Shown: one piece after another, positions 1-5,899 of the stretch | How the letters are laid out: the number at the start of each line of letters is the position of its first letter | Position numbering within the stretch: the stretch's first letter is position 1 | Assembly: GCA_003537495.1 (NCBI GenBank) | Contig: DPSB01000363.1 | Location: forward strand, 1-5,901 | Source of the DNA: Cytophagales bacterium | GTDB lineage: Bacteria; Bacteroidota; Bacteroidia; Cytophagales; Cyclobacteriaceae | Reading direction: 5' to 3' | Length of the DNA: 5,901 bases | The notes under the pieces: model-generated | What the model saw: only the letters and a program-made list of their open reading frames with translations | Database searches by the model: none | Told to the model about the DNA's origin: nothing | Made by a program: the position numbers and the translations under genes

Positions 1-2
1 TG

Positions 3-1175
3 ATCTCGTGTGGTAACAATGCCACGGAAGCGGCAGCCGAGGAGCATCATGATGAAGAGGAGAATACCGTAGAACTCACACCTGAACAGATAAAGACCGC
101 AGGTATTCAATTCGGTAAAGTTGAACAAAAACAAATCAGTGGAACCATTAAGGTTAATGGTGTACTCGATGTTCCTCCACAACAACTGGTAAGTGTTTCA
201 GCTCCATTAGGCGGATTTCTTAAAAGCACTGTGCTGCTCCAAGGTTCAAGAGTTATCAAGGGGCAATTGATTGCAGTAATTGAAAATCCTGAATACATTC
301 AACTACAACAAGACTACTTGGAAGCTAAGAATCAGTTTGATTTTGCGCTGGCTGACTATGAACGGCAGCAAGAACTTGCTAAGGAAAATGTGAATGCGCA
401 AAAAACCTTGCAACAAGCAAAGACAACCTATCAAAGTTGGTTAGCTAAAAAGAACGGTTTATTAGGCAAACTCAAACTAATCAATATTGATATTGTGACC
501 CTTGAAACAGGAACTATCTCCAGCACATCAAATATTTATTCAACAATTACAGGCTACGTTACAGAAGTAAATGTAAACATCGGCATGTTTGTGAATCCCA
601 GCGATATACTCTTTGAGATTGTGGATACAGAGCATTTGCATGCTGAGTTGATAATTTTTGAGAAGGATGTTCGTAAGATTAAAATCGGACAAAAGGTAAG
701 GTTTACGCTTGCCAATGAAATTACGGAACGCATGGCGACTGTGTACTTGATCGGAAGGGAGATTAGTTCTGACAGAACCATTCGTATTCACTGTCATATC
801 GATAAGGAAGATAAAGATTTGTTGCCAGGCATGTACCTAAAGGCTATTGTAGAAACAGGTGGCGCTGCGGTATCTGCATTGCCGAATGAAGCTATCATCG
901 ATTACCAGGGGAAGAAATATATTTTCATTAAAACCAAAGAAGGTCATGAGCATGAAGAAGAAACAAGTACAAACGAATCGCAAGAAGGTGCTGAGCACAA
1001 AGAAGAGGGTCAGCACTTTTTAATGCAGGAGATAACCGTTGGCAATAGTGAATTAGGATATACCGAAGTAATCGTATCAGAAGTATGGAATTCTGAAAAT
1101 GAAGTTGTTGTGAAAGGGGCTTATGCCATCCTTTCAAAAATGAAAAATAGTGAGGAAGAAGGACACGCACATTAA
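3..1175 (+). CDS. czcB: RND efflux periplasmic adaptor lipoprotein, CzcB/CusB-like (5' partial)
   Basis: This is the membrane-fusion adaptor of a heavy-metal RND efflux system, linking an inner-membrane CzcA/CusA-type pump to an outer-membrane channel. The frame is open from the left edge, so the true start lies outside the window and 390 residues are visible. Visible residues 1-4 read ISCG, and the two preceding bases (TG) fit a Leu codon, giving a probable L-I-S-C lipobox with Cys3 lipidated. A His/Asp/Glu-rich stretch follows (about 13-20). Residues about 63-95 form the first lipoyl half, about 98-160 an alpha-helical hairpin rich in Gln, Lys and Glu, and about 180-208 the second lipoyl half (ITGYVTEVNVNIGMFV). 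A beta-barrel and membrane-proximal region follow. A His/Glu-rich insertion (about 313-338, GHEHEEE) and a terminal GHAH suggest metal binding, which is inference. The family call is firm; the metal (Co/Zn/Cd, or Cu/Ag) is not determined. The next gene starts one base after the stop. Confidence 0.9.
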   Translation: MSCGNNATEAAAEEHHDEEENTVELTPEQIKTAGIQFGKVEQKQISGTIKVNGVLDVPPQQLVSVSAPLGGFLKSTVLLQGSRVIKGQLIAVIENPEYIQLQQDYLEAKNQFDFALADYERQQELAKENVNAQKTLQQAKTTYQSWLAKKNGLLGKLKLINIDIVTLETGTISSTSNIYSTITGYVTEVNVNIGMFVNPSDILFEIVDTEHLHAELIIFEKDVRKIKIGQKVRFTLANEITERMATVYLIGREISSDRTIRIHCHIDKEDKDLLPGMYLKAIVETGGAAVSALPNEAIIDYQGKKYIFIKTKEGHEHEEETSTNESQEGAEHKEEGQHFLMQEITVGNSELGYTEVIVSEVWNSENEVVVKGAYAILSKMKNSEEEGHAH

Positions 1176-1176
1176 T

Positions 1177-1632
1177 ATGAATATCAGATTACAATATTGT
1201 TTAGATATGCCTCTGGATGAAGTCTGGAGCCGTGTAATGAAGTTGTCCACGCTCCATTATGTTGCCAACCCAATTTTAAAATTTGAAGCAGTAAATCCCA
1301 AGATTCTACCTGAGGAATGGAGCGATGGAGATTACGAGACATCGTTGTTTCTATTCGGGCACATTCCCTTCGGACGTCAACACATTGTAATTGAAATTCC
1401 AAGCACAACATCGAATAATACAAAAGTATTGATTGATCATGGATATGGTTCGATGGTTCGAATCTGGAAGCACACTATTACCCTTACTAAAAAAACAGAT
1501 TTACAAACGAACTACCAAGATGAAGTAATTATTCAAGCTGGAGTGCTCACACCATTCGTATGGGCGTTTGCCTGGATTTTCTATCGTTGGAGAAGACGTA
1601 ACTGGTTTAGATTAATAAAATCAAAGCAATGA
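1177..1632 (+). CDS. SRPBCC/START-like superfamily protein, unknown function
   Basis: A 151-residue protein that reads like a helix-grip (SRPBCC/polyketide-cyclase-like) fold. An N-terminal strand (NIRLQYCLDM) is followed by the typical P-x-D-E-V-W helix start at residues 12-17. Central strands include LFLFGHIPFGRQ (57-68) and VIEIP (71-75), then GYGSMVRIWKH (89-99), a Y-x-D-E-V-I-I-Q-A-G strand (113-122), and a long C-terminal amphipathic helix from about 123 ending in a WRRRNW cluster. These segments match SRPBCC proteins I recall, but the call rests on pattern alone. No signal peptide is seen, so it is probably cytoplasmic. The ATG at 1177 is chosen because it lies one base after the adaptor stop and begins the first strand; a GTG at 1150 in the same frame would overlap the adaptor by 26 bases. 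An AGGAAGAAGGA stretch lies upstream. The stop overlaps the next start (ATGA). Its ligand and its role in metal resistance are unknown. Confidence 0.75.
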   Translation: MNIRLQYCLDMPLDEVWSRVMKLSTLHYVANPILKFEAVNPKILPEEWSDGDYETSLFLFGHIPFGRQHIVIEIPSTTSNNTKVLIDHGYGSMVRIWKHTITLTKKTDLQTNYQDEVIIQAGVLTPFVWAFAWIFYRWRRRNWFRLIKSKQ

Positions 1633-2003
1633 AACTGTATTGGAAAATGCCTGATGGTTTGAAGGTTCATTATCATCAGGAGCTTAACGACTACAAGAAG
1701 GAATTGGCTAAGGGGAATTTGCAAGTAGCCTGGCGGCACCTGGAACGTGCACATATTCTTGGACAACCCTGGCCGATAGAGCATTCCGAAGTACATTGGG
1801 TCATGCTCAAATTCGGCATACGGATCAAAGATACAAGAGAGATTATTGGTCAAATACCCAGGCTTCTGGTTGGTGGGGTTAAATCATTTGTAGGTACTAT
1901 TCCCGTGGGTAACACAGGTGGTGCCGATGTACCACCCTTGCGGCCTATGGAAATACCGGAAGACTTGCAGGCTATTTTGAAACCCTATCGCACTGATAAA
2001 TGA
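1629..2003 (+). CDS. DUF3703 family protein
   Basis: A 124-residue soluble protein recognised as DUF3703. Supporting segments are the helix W-R-H-L-E-R-A-H-I-L-G-Q (35-46), the H-S-E-V-H-W-V-M-L stretch (52-60), R-E-I-I-G-Q-I-P-R-L (70-79), the glycine-rich GNTGGADV (94-101), and a closing P-M-E-I-P-E-D-L (106-113). The family has no established biochemical function that I know of. Histidines 14, 16, 37, 42, 52 and 56 fall in the N-terminal half, with H52 and H56 one helical turn apart, so a metal or cofactor site is possible; that is inference. No signal peptide or membrane segment is visible, so it is likely cytoplasmic. Its ATG overlaps the stop of the SRPBCC-like gene and its TGA overlaps the ATG of the following transporter-like gene, both as ATGA. 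This indicates coupled translation within the metal operon. Confidence 0.8.
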   Translation: MKLYWKMPDGLKVHYHQELNDYKKELAKGNLQVAWRHLERAHILGQPWPIEHSEVHWVMLKFGIRIKDTREIIGQIPRLLVGGVKSFVGTIPVGNTGGADVPPLRPMEIPEDLQAILKPYRTDK

Positions 2004-2611
2004 TAACACTCATTGCAGGAAGTTTAACACTGAGTGTGCTCCATGCACTTATACCTAACCATTGGTTACCAGTACTCGCCATTGCCAGAAAGGAAAACTG
2101 GTCGGTAAATAAGGCAACGAAGGTTACACTCATTGCTGGACTGGCACATGCGTTAAGTACTGTACTTATCGGGTTTATTATTGGTGTTGCGGGTATTCAG
2201 TTAGCAGCCAATCTGAATTACTTCACTGCATACATTGCACCTTCTGTATTAATCGCATTAGGAGTCTTTTTTATTTATCAGCATCATACTCATAAACACT
2301 TTCACCTGCACCGTCATAAAGAGATTGTTTCAGACAAAAAAGTAATAGTCAGTTTAGTCGTAGCCATGTTCTTTTCACCCTGCTTTGAAATTGAAGCATA
2401 TTTTCTAATGGCTGGTGCTCGTGGATTGAAACTGGTGTCATTGATTGCTTTACTGTACACCGTTGTAACTGTTGGTGGTATGGTTATTTGGGTGAGTATA
2501 ACCTATAGAGGATTGCTGAAACTTAACTGGCATACCCTTGAACACAATGCAGGAATTATAACAGGTATCACATTGGTGTTAACGGGTATCCTTTCATTCT
2601 TCATTCATTAA
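2000..2611 (+). CDS. NicO/RcnA-like integral membrane protein, putative divalent metal exporter
   Basis: A 203-residue polytopic membrane protein with about six hydrophobic segments (roughly residues 2-20, 42-66, 72-94, 113-138, 142-167, 184-202). The first segment carries HALIPNH (15-21) and the second GLAHALS (47-53). This resembles the paired H-A-x-x-P-x-H and G-x-x-H-A motifs of the NicO/RcnA/UreH group of Ni/Co transporters. A loop after segment three is histidine-rich (HHTHKHFHLHRH, 95-106), as is the cytoplasmic loop of RcnA. Segment four holds FSPCFEIEAYF (125-135), where Cys128, Glu130 and Glu132 could sit in the translocation path. It is short compared with E. coli RcnA, nearer the size of UreH-type members. 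The context between DUF3703 and a P1B ATPase favours efflux rather than uptake; nickel, cobalt or zinc cannot be told apart from sequence. The start is set by the ATGA overlap with DUF3703. The assignment is by motif only and the protein is divergent. Confidence 0.7.
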   Translation: MITLIAGSLTLSVLHALIPNHWLPVLAIARKENWSVNKATKVTLIAGLAHALSTVLIGFIIGVAGIQLAANLNYFTAYIAPSVLIALGVFFIYQHHTHKHFHLHRHKEIVSDKKVIVSLVVAMFFSPCFEIEAYFLMAGARGLKLVSLIALLYTVVTVGGMVIWVSITYRGLLKLNWHTLEHNAGIITGITLVLTGILSFFIH

Positions 2612-2621
2612 AATTTTATTT

Positions 2622-4592
2622 ATGGCTGAACATCAACACACAAATATTCAATCGGATGATGGTTGCTGCACCCCCGAACAAAAAACTGTGCTGCAAAACA
2701 AACAATCCAACCAAACAGAAAATGAGAAGGGCATCAATAAAGAATGGCTGTCGGCCATCGCCAGTTTTATTCTACTAGCCACAGGTCTGCTACTGGACAA
2801 TTGGATACAACCCTCATGGTTCGAAAATATGTTTCGGTTTATATGGTATGCCCTTGCTTATCTTCCTGTAGGGCTTCCGGTCTTAATAAAAGGAATCAAA
2901 TATGCATTTCGGGGCGAAGTATTCACGGAGTTTATTCTGATGAGTATTGCGACTATTGGAGCTTTCTATATTGGTGAGTATCCGGAAGGTGTTGCAGTCA
3001 TGGTTTTCTATGCTATAGGAGAACTATTTCAAAGTGCGGCAGTAAACCGTGCGAAGCGTAGTATCAAGGCGCTCATGGATGTGAGACCAGATGTAGCTTC
3101 TGTCTATCGAAATGGTAATGTTGTGAATGTCGACCCAACTGAAGTGAAGGTTGGTGAAACTATTTTCATAAAGGTTGGCGAACGTGTACCGCTCGATGGA
3201 GAAATGTTGAGTGAGGGAAGTTCATTTAACACTGCTGCGCTCACGGGCGAAAGCAAACCTACTACGTTAGAAAAAGGTGAAACGGTGCTGGCAGGAATGA
3301 TCAACGAATCAAAAGTAGTTGATTTAAAAGTCACAAAACTCTTCAACGAAAGTTCCCTTGCCCGAATCCTTGAGTTGGTGCAGAATGCAACAGGCCGGAA
3401 AGCAAAAACGGAATTGTTTATTCGAAGATTTGCCAATGTCTATACACCCATTGTTGTATTCCTTGCGGTAGCACTAACACTTTTACCTTTCTTCTTCGTG
3501 CAGGAATATGTGTTTGATCAATGGCTCTATCGCGCATTAATTTTTCTGGTCATATCTTGTCCGTGTGCGTTGGTTGTTGCCATCCCTCTTGGATACTTCG
3601 GAGGTATTGGCGCAGGTTCTCGGAATGGAATATTGTTTAAGGGTTCCAATTATCTTGACTTGATGACACGTGTAGATACGGTTGTCATGGACAAAACCGG
3701 AACACTTACCAAAGGTGTTTTCAAAGTGCAGCAAGTTGTGAACAAGGGCATGAGTGAAAAAGAATGGATTCCGCTCGTGGCAGCATTGGAATCCAACTCA
3801 AATCATCCGGTTGCAAAAGCAGTTGTCGAGTATGCGAATGGGAAATTCGATAAGGTCGGTGTTGATAGCCTTGAAGAAATAAAAGGGCATGGTCTGAAAG
3901 GAAATGTACAGGGTAAGGAGGTTCTTGCTGGTAACGTTAGGCTCTTGTCTAAGTTTGGTGTTCAAGTAGATCAAGACACTATTGCTGTAACAGATACAAT
4001 TGTTGCAGTGGCGGTAGACAAATCGTTTGCCGGATATTTAACAATCGCTGATGAAGTAAAGGAAGATAGCCCAGGTGCAATTAAGCTTATGCAATCTTTG
4101 GGAATTAAAACCATTATGCTTAGTGGCGACAAACAAGCAGTAGCTGATAAGGTGGCCAAATCATTAGGCATAGACCAAGCCTATGGCGATCTCCTTCCCG
4201 AACATAAGGTTGAAAAAGTCGAAGCAATAAAGAAAGACAAGAAAGAAGCTGTGGCATTTGTTGGCGATGGGATTAACGATGCTCCTGTCCTTGCTTTAAG
4301 CGATGTGGGCATAGCAATGGGTGGCCTGGGTAGTGATGCAGCCATTGAAACCGCTGATATTGTTATACAAACCGATCAACCTTCGAAGATTGTAACCGCT
4401 ATTAAAATCGGAAAAGCAACTAATAAAATCGTTTGGCAAAACATCGCCTTAGCTTTTGGAGTAAAGGTAATTGTAATGGTACTGGGCGCAGGAGGATTGG
4501 CCTCCATGTGGGAGGCAGTGTTTGCTGATGTGGGTGTAGCATTGCTGGCAATATTGAATGCCGTAAGGATTCAAAGAATGAAATTTCACTAA
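2622..4592 (+). CDS. zntA: P1B-type heavy-metal-translocating ATPase, Zn/Cd/Pb subgroup
   Basis: A 656-residue inner-membrane pump that uses ATP hydrolysis to export soft divalent cations from the cytoplasm. All core P-type motifs are visible: TGE in the actuator domain (208-210), CPC in the transmembrane metal site (313-315), phosphorylation site DKTGT (357-361, Asp357), SNHP in the nucleotide-binding domain (393-396), and GDGIND in the hinge (548-553). In the last membrane pair, Lys615 (AFGVK) and Asp636 (ADVGV) match the conserved Lys and D-x-G of the P1B-2 (ZntA/CadA) subgroup, known for Zn, Cd and Pb. There is no N-terminal HMA domain with CxxC. A short tail holds His4, His6 and a Cys15-Cys16 pair, and the first membrane helix begins near residue 42. 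The ATG lies 10 bases after the transporter-like stop. No strong Shine-Dalgarno is present, as is common in Bacteroidota. Pump identity is firm; the exact ion is inferred. Confidence 0.95.
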   Translation: MAEHQHTNIQSDDGCCTPEQKTVLQNKQSNQTENEKGINKEWLSAIASFILLATGLLLDNWIQPSWFENMFRFIWYALAYLPVGLPVLIKGIKYAFRGEVFTEFILMSIATIGAFYIGEYPEGVAVMVFYAIGELFQSAAVNRAKRSIKALMDVRPDVASVYRNGNVVNVDPTEVKVGETIFIKVGERVPLDGEMLSEGSSFNTAALTGESKPTTLEKGETVLAGMINESKVVDLKVTKLFNESSLARILELVQNATGRKAKTELFIRRFANVYTPIVVFLAVALTLLPFFFVQEYVFDQWLYRALIFLVISCPCALVVAIPLGYFGGIGAGSRNGILFKGSNYLDLMTRVDTVVMDKTGTLTKGVFKVQQVVNKGMSEKEWIPLVAALESNSNHPVAKAVVEYANGKFDKVGVDSLEEIKGHGLKGNVQGKEVLAGNVRLLSKFGVQVDQDTIAVTDTIVAVAVDKSFAGYLTIADEVKEDSPGAIKLMQSLGIKTIMLSGDKQAVADKVAKSLGIDQAYGDLLPEHKVEKVEAIKKDKKEAVAFVGDGINDAPVLALSDVGIAMGGLGSDAAIETADIVIQTDQPSKIVTAIKIGKATNKIVWQNIALAFGVKVIVMVLGAGGLASMWEAVFADVGVALLAILNAVRIQRMKFH

Positions 4593-4721
4593 ACACTTAA
4601 TTCGAATCAACGAAATTTAACTTACTCCAACTTTTTTTGAAAAGTTTTAACTCAATCTCAACTCTATTTTAACCCGCAGTTAGCTGCAATGAAATCTTGA
4701 AATCGTAAATAATCATTCACA
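4593..4721. other. AT-rich intergenic region after the metal operon
   Basis: This 129-base gap separates the ATPase stop from the next plus-strand gene. It is AT-rich and holds a weak hairpin at 4629-4646. The tetramer AAC(T/C) begins at 4619, 4629, 4649, 4660 and 4671, close to multiples of a DNA helical turn. A short inverted repeat GCAG-TTAG-CTGC lies at 4676-4687. The region probably contains the end of the operon transcript and the promoter of the small helix-turn-helix gene, but I could not find a convincing -33/-7 pair. Confidence 0.5.
4629..4648 (+). terminator. Possible weak terminator hairpin
   Basis: AACTTTT (4629-4635) and AAAAGTT (4640-4646) are exact reverse complements around a TTTG loop, followed by two further T bases. 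The position 37 bases after the ATPase stop suits an operon terminator. The stem has only two C:G-type positions among seven pairs and the T run is short, so termination would be inefficient. Its near-symmetry means it could act in either direction or be a chance AT palindrome. Confidence 0.3.
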
Positions 4722-5048
4722 ATGTTTCACAATCCTTTAAAAACTTTAAGGGTGATTATGGTCGTTGTCGATATTGCTCCCAAAACAGAAGAAATGAAAG
4801 TGAAGGAGGCAAGTGAGACTAAAAAGGAAGAGGTTTTTGTTTTAAAACCTCTTACTCATAAACAGTTGGCAGAGATGTATGGGGTGAGTTGGTTGACCTT
4901 CCAGAATTGGATTAAAAAGGTGGAAAAGGAAGTGGGAAAGAAAACAGGGCACTTTTACCATGTGCCCCAAGTGCGAAAAATTTTTCAACTCTTCGGAATA
5001 CCAAAGCAGATTAACGTTACAGTTAATGATGTTGAAGAATTATTTTAG
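4722..5048 (+). CDS. Small protein with a probable helix-turn-helix domain
   Basis: A 108-residue protein that I do not recognise as a named family. Residues 20-40 are charged and low in complexity (Lys/Glu-rich). Residues 44-67 (LTHKQLAEMYGVSWLTFQNW and onward) have the pattern of a helix-turn-helix: a K-Q-L-A helix, a Y-G-V-S turn, then a W-L-T-F-Q-N-W-I recognition helix. The following Y-H-V-P-Q-V-R-K-I-F-x-x-F-G-I-P (79-94) resembles the end of MerR/excisionase-like winged domains, so DNA binding is likely but inferred. The start is uncertain. The ATG at 4722 has no ribosome-binding sequence, whereas the in-frame ATG at 4758 has AAGGG five bases upstream, and another ATG lies at 4794; the domain is intact from any of them. 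It converges on the S24 repressor with 12 bases between stops, suggesting it belongs to that regulatory module rather than to the metal operon. Confidence 0.7.
   Translation: MFHNPLKTLRVIMVVVDIAPKTEEMKVKEASETKKEEVFVLKPLTHKQLAEMYGVSWLTFQNWIKKVEKEVGKKTGHFYHVPQVRKIFQLFGIPKQINVTVNDVEELF
4748..4752 (+). promoter_or_regulatory. Candidate ribosome binding site favouring the internal start at 4758
   Basis: AAGGG stands five bases before the in-frame ATG at 4758, while the upstream ATG at 4722 has no purine-rich leader. Since Bacteroidota rely little on Shine-Dalgarno pairing, this is suggestive only. If used, the protein would be 96 residues and would begin MVVVDIAPK. Confidence 0.3.
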
Positions 5049-5060
5049 TCACAGAGGTAA

Positions 5061-5861
5061 TTATCCTTGTGGTGTTTTCTTGAGTTGCTCTTTTAATAGC
5101 ACCATGTCACCCTCTAAGGCATTAATCCTCTCGTACAATCCGGAAGGTTCTGGTGCCTGACGGGTTAGCTTAATCTTGAATTTCCAAACTTCTTTAATAT
5201 TCTCAACTGGTAGAGGAAACGTTGGATACTGAGGGTCTTTGTTGTCCGATTTACAAATAATCACGCCTCCTTTATCGAGGTAATTCAGGCAACGTTTCAA
5301 TACTATGTTATCAACTTCCTGGGCATTGTTTACCAAAATGTAAACGAAGCCGTCTTTAATCTCTTCCAGTCTCTCCACATATTCGCCCACCACAATATCT
5401 CCAGGAAAAAATCCTGTACGATCAGCTAACATGCTGTATCCGCTTACCTCAAAAGCTCTGTACGTTCCATGATTCAGACCAGGAAGCCAAAAGGTTGGGA
5501 GATGCTCAATGTATTCAGGTTGTTGCGCTCCTTGAAGGTATCCGGCCTGTGCTTTAATCGGAACCAGCACAATATTATCTCTTCCGGTTTTGTCCACAGT
5601 TGTTACCAAAGTCCTGACAGGAGATACAGCCATTTCTGATGGCTTTTTGCTCTTTGCATGACCTACTAAGTTGTCCCAACTTGTTGAGTAATACTTAACT
5701 ATCTTGTCAATCGACTCCAAAGACGGGTACATTTGGCCGCTTTCAATCTGCGATACGGCTGAACGGCTCAAATCCACAGGAGCGCCAAATTCTTCCTGAG
5801 AAAGCCCTTTTTCCAACCTCAAGACCTTAATTTGGTTTCCTAAGACACTCTTTGTCAGCAT
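5061..5861 (-). CDS. LexA/CI-like transcriptional repressor: XRE helix-turn-helix plus S24 peptidase domain
   Basis: A 266-residue repressor. Residues about 7-65 are an XRE/Cro-CI-type helix-turn-helix (GNQIKVLRLEKGLSQEEFG, then LSRSAVSQIESG at 31-42 as the recognition part). After a linker (about 70-95) comes an S24 domain. Ala106-Gly107 (KAQAGY) is placed like the LexA self-cleavage bond. Ser143 in GYSM and Lys189 in VLKR match the Ser-Lys dyad, and PGD at 153-155 is typical of the family. By family knowledge such proteins cleave themselves when activated by RecA, or by other signals, and release their targets. The C-terminus (about 242-262) has L242, I246, L249, M253, L256 and L260 in a 4-3 heptad spacing, a coiled coil beyond the usual S24 end. 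It is probably not the housekeeping LexA, whose DNA-binding domain is a winged helix; a phage-like or element-borne regulator is more likely. Its start is preceded by possible operator repeats. Confidence 0.88.
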   Translation of the reverse strand: MLTKSVLGNQIKVLRLEKGLSQEEFGAPVDLSRSAVSQIESGQMYPSLESIDKIVKYYSTSWDNLVGHAKSKKPSEMAVSPVRTLVTTVDKTGRDNIVLVPIKAQAGYLQGAQQPEYIEHLPTFWLPGLNHGTYRAFEVSGYSMLADRTGFFPGDIVVGEYVERLEEIKDGFVYILVNNAQEVDNIVLKRCLNYLDKGGVIICKSDNKDPQYPTFPLPVENIKEVWKFKIKLTRQAPEPSGLYERINALEGDMVLLKEQLKKTPQG

Positions 5862-5872
5862 AAATTTATTTG

Positions 5873-5899
5873 TTTAGTAAAACTTGACAATATTAGTAA
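5873..5899 (-). promoter_or_regulatory. Candidate operator: paired TTAGTAA repeats upstream of the S24 repressor
   Basis: TTAGTAA occurs at 5874-5880 and again at 5893-5899, 19 bases apart start to start. Each is a palindrome around its central base, and the first extends to TTTAGTAAA (5873-5881). They lie 12 to 38 bases upstream of the repressor start codon, a usual place for autoregulatory sites of CI/LexA-like proteins. Binding by this repressor is inference. Confidence 0.35.
5888..5895 (-). promoter_or_regulatory. Possible Bacteroidota -7 promoter element of the repressor gene
   Basis: On the minus strand this reads TAATATTG, one mismatch from the Bacteroidota -7 consensus TAnnTTTG. Transcription would begin near 5881, giving a leader of about 20 bases. 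The partner -33 element would fall beyond the window edge, so it cannot be checked here. The element overlaps one TTAGTAA repeat, and the other covers the predicted start of transcription. Confidence 0.3.

Noticed and set aside
231..1175. Adaptor gene beginning at the GTG at 231
   Set aside because: The frame is open back to position 3 and that part encodes a lipobox, acidic-His region and the start of the lipoyl domain, so the gene extends off the left edge.
1150..1176. GTG start 27 bases upstream for the SRPBCC-like gene
   Set aside because: It would overlap the adaptor end and add a short charged leader; the ATG at 1177 directly follows the stop and begins the first predicted strand.
2622..2745. 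N-terminal HMA (CxxC) metal-binding domain in the ATPase
   Set aside because: Looked for and not found; only an adjacent Cys pair and two histidines are present.
3104..3436. Minus-strand open frame of 110 codons inside the ATPase gene
   Set aside because: It is the antisense of the conserved actuator-domain coding region; its translation is Ser/Thr/Val-rich with no motif, as expected of a shadow frame.
4676..4687. GCAG-TTAG-CTGC inverted repeat as an operator
   Set aside because: The arms are only four bases and the sequence is not repeated elsewhere in the regulatory regions, so chance is a sufficient explanation.
5041..5072. Bidirectional terminator between the convergent genes
   Set aside because: Only 12 bases separate the stops; an imperfect AGG-TAATTA-TCCT symmetry is visible but there is no stem with a following T run.
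4960..5160. Plus-strand open frame spanning the end of the small gene and the repressor
   Set aside because: It lies out of frame with two well-supported genes and its translation has no recognisable domain.
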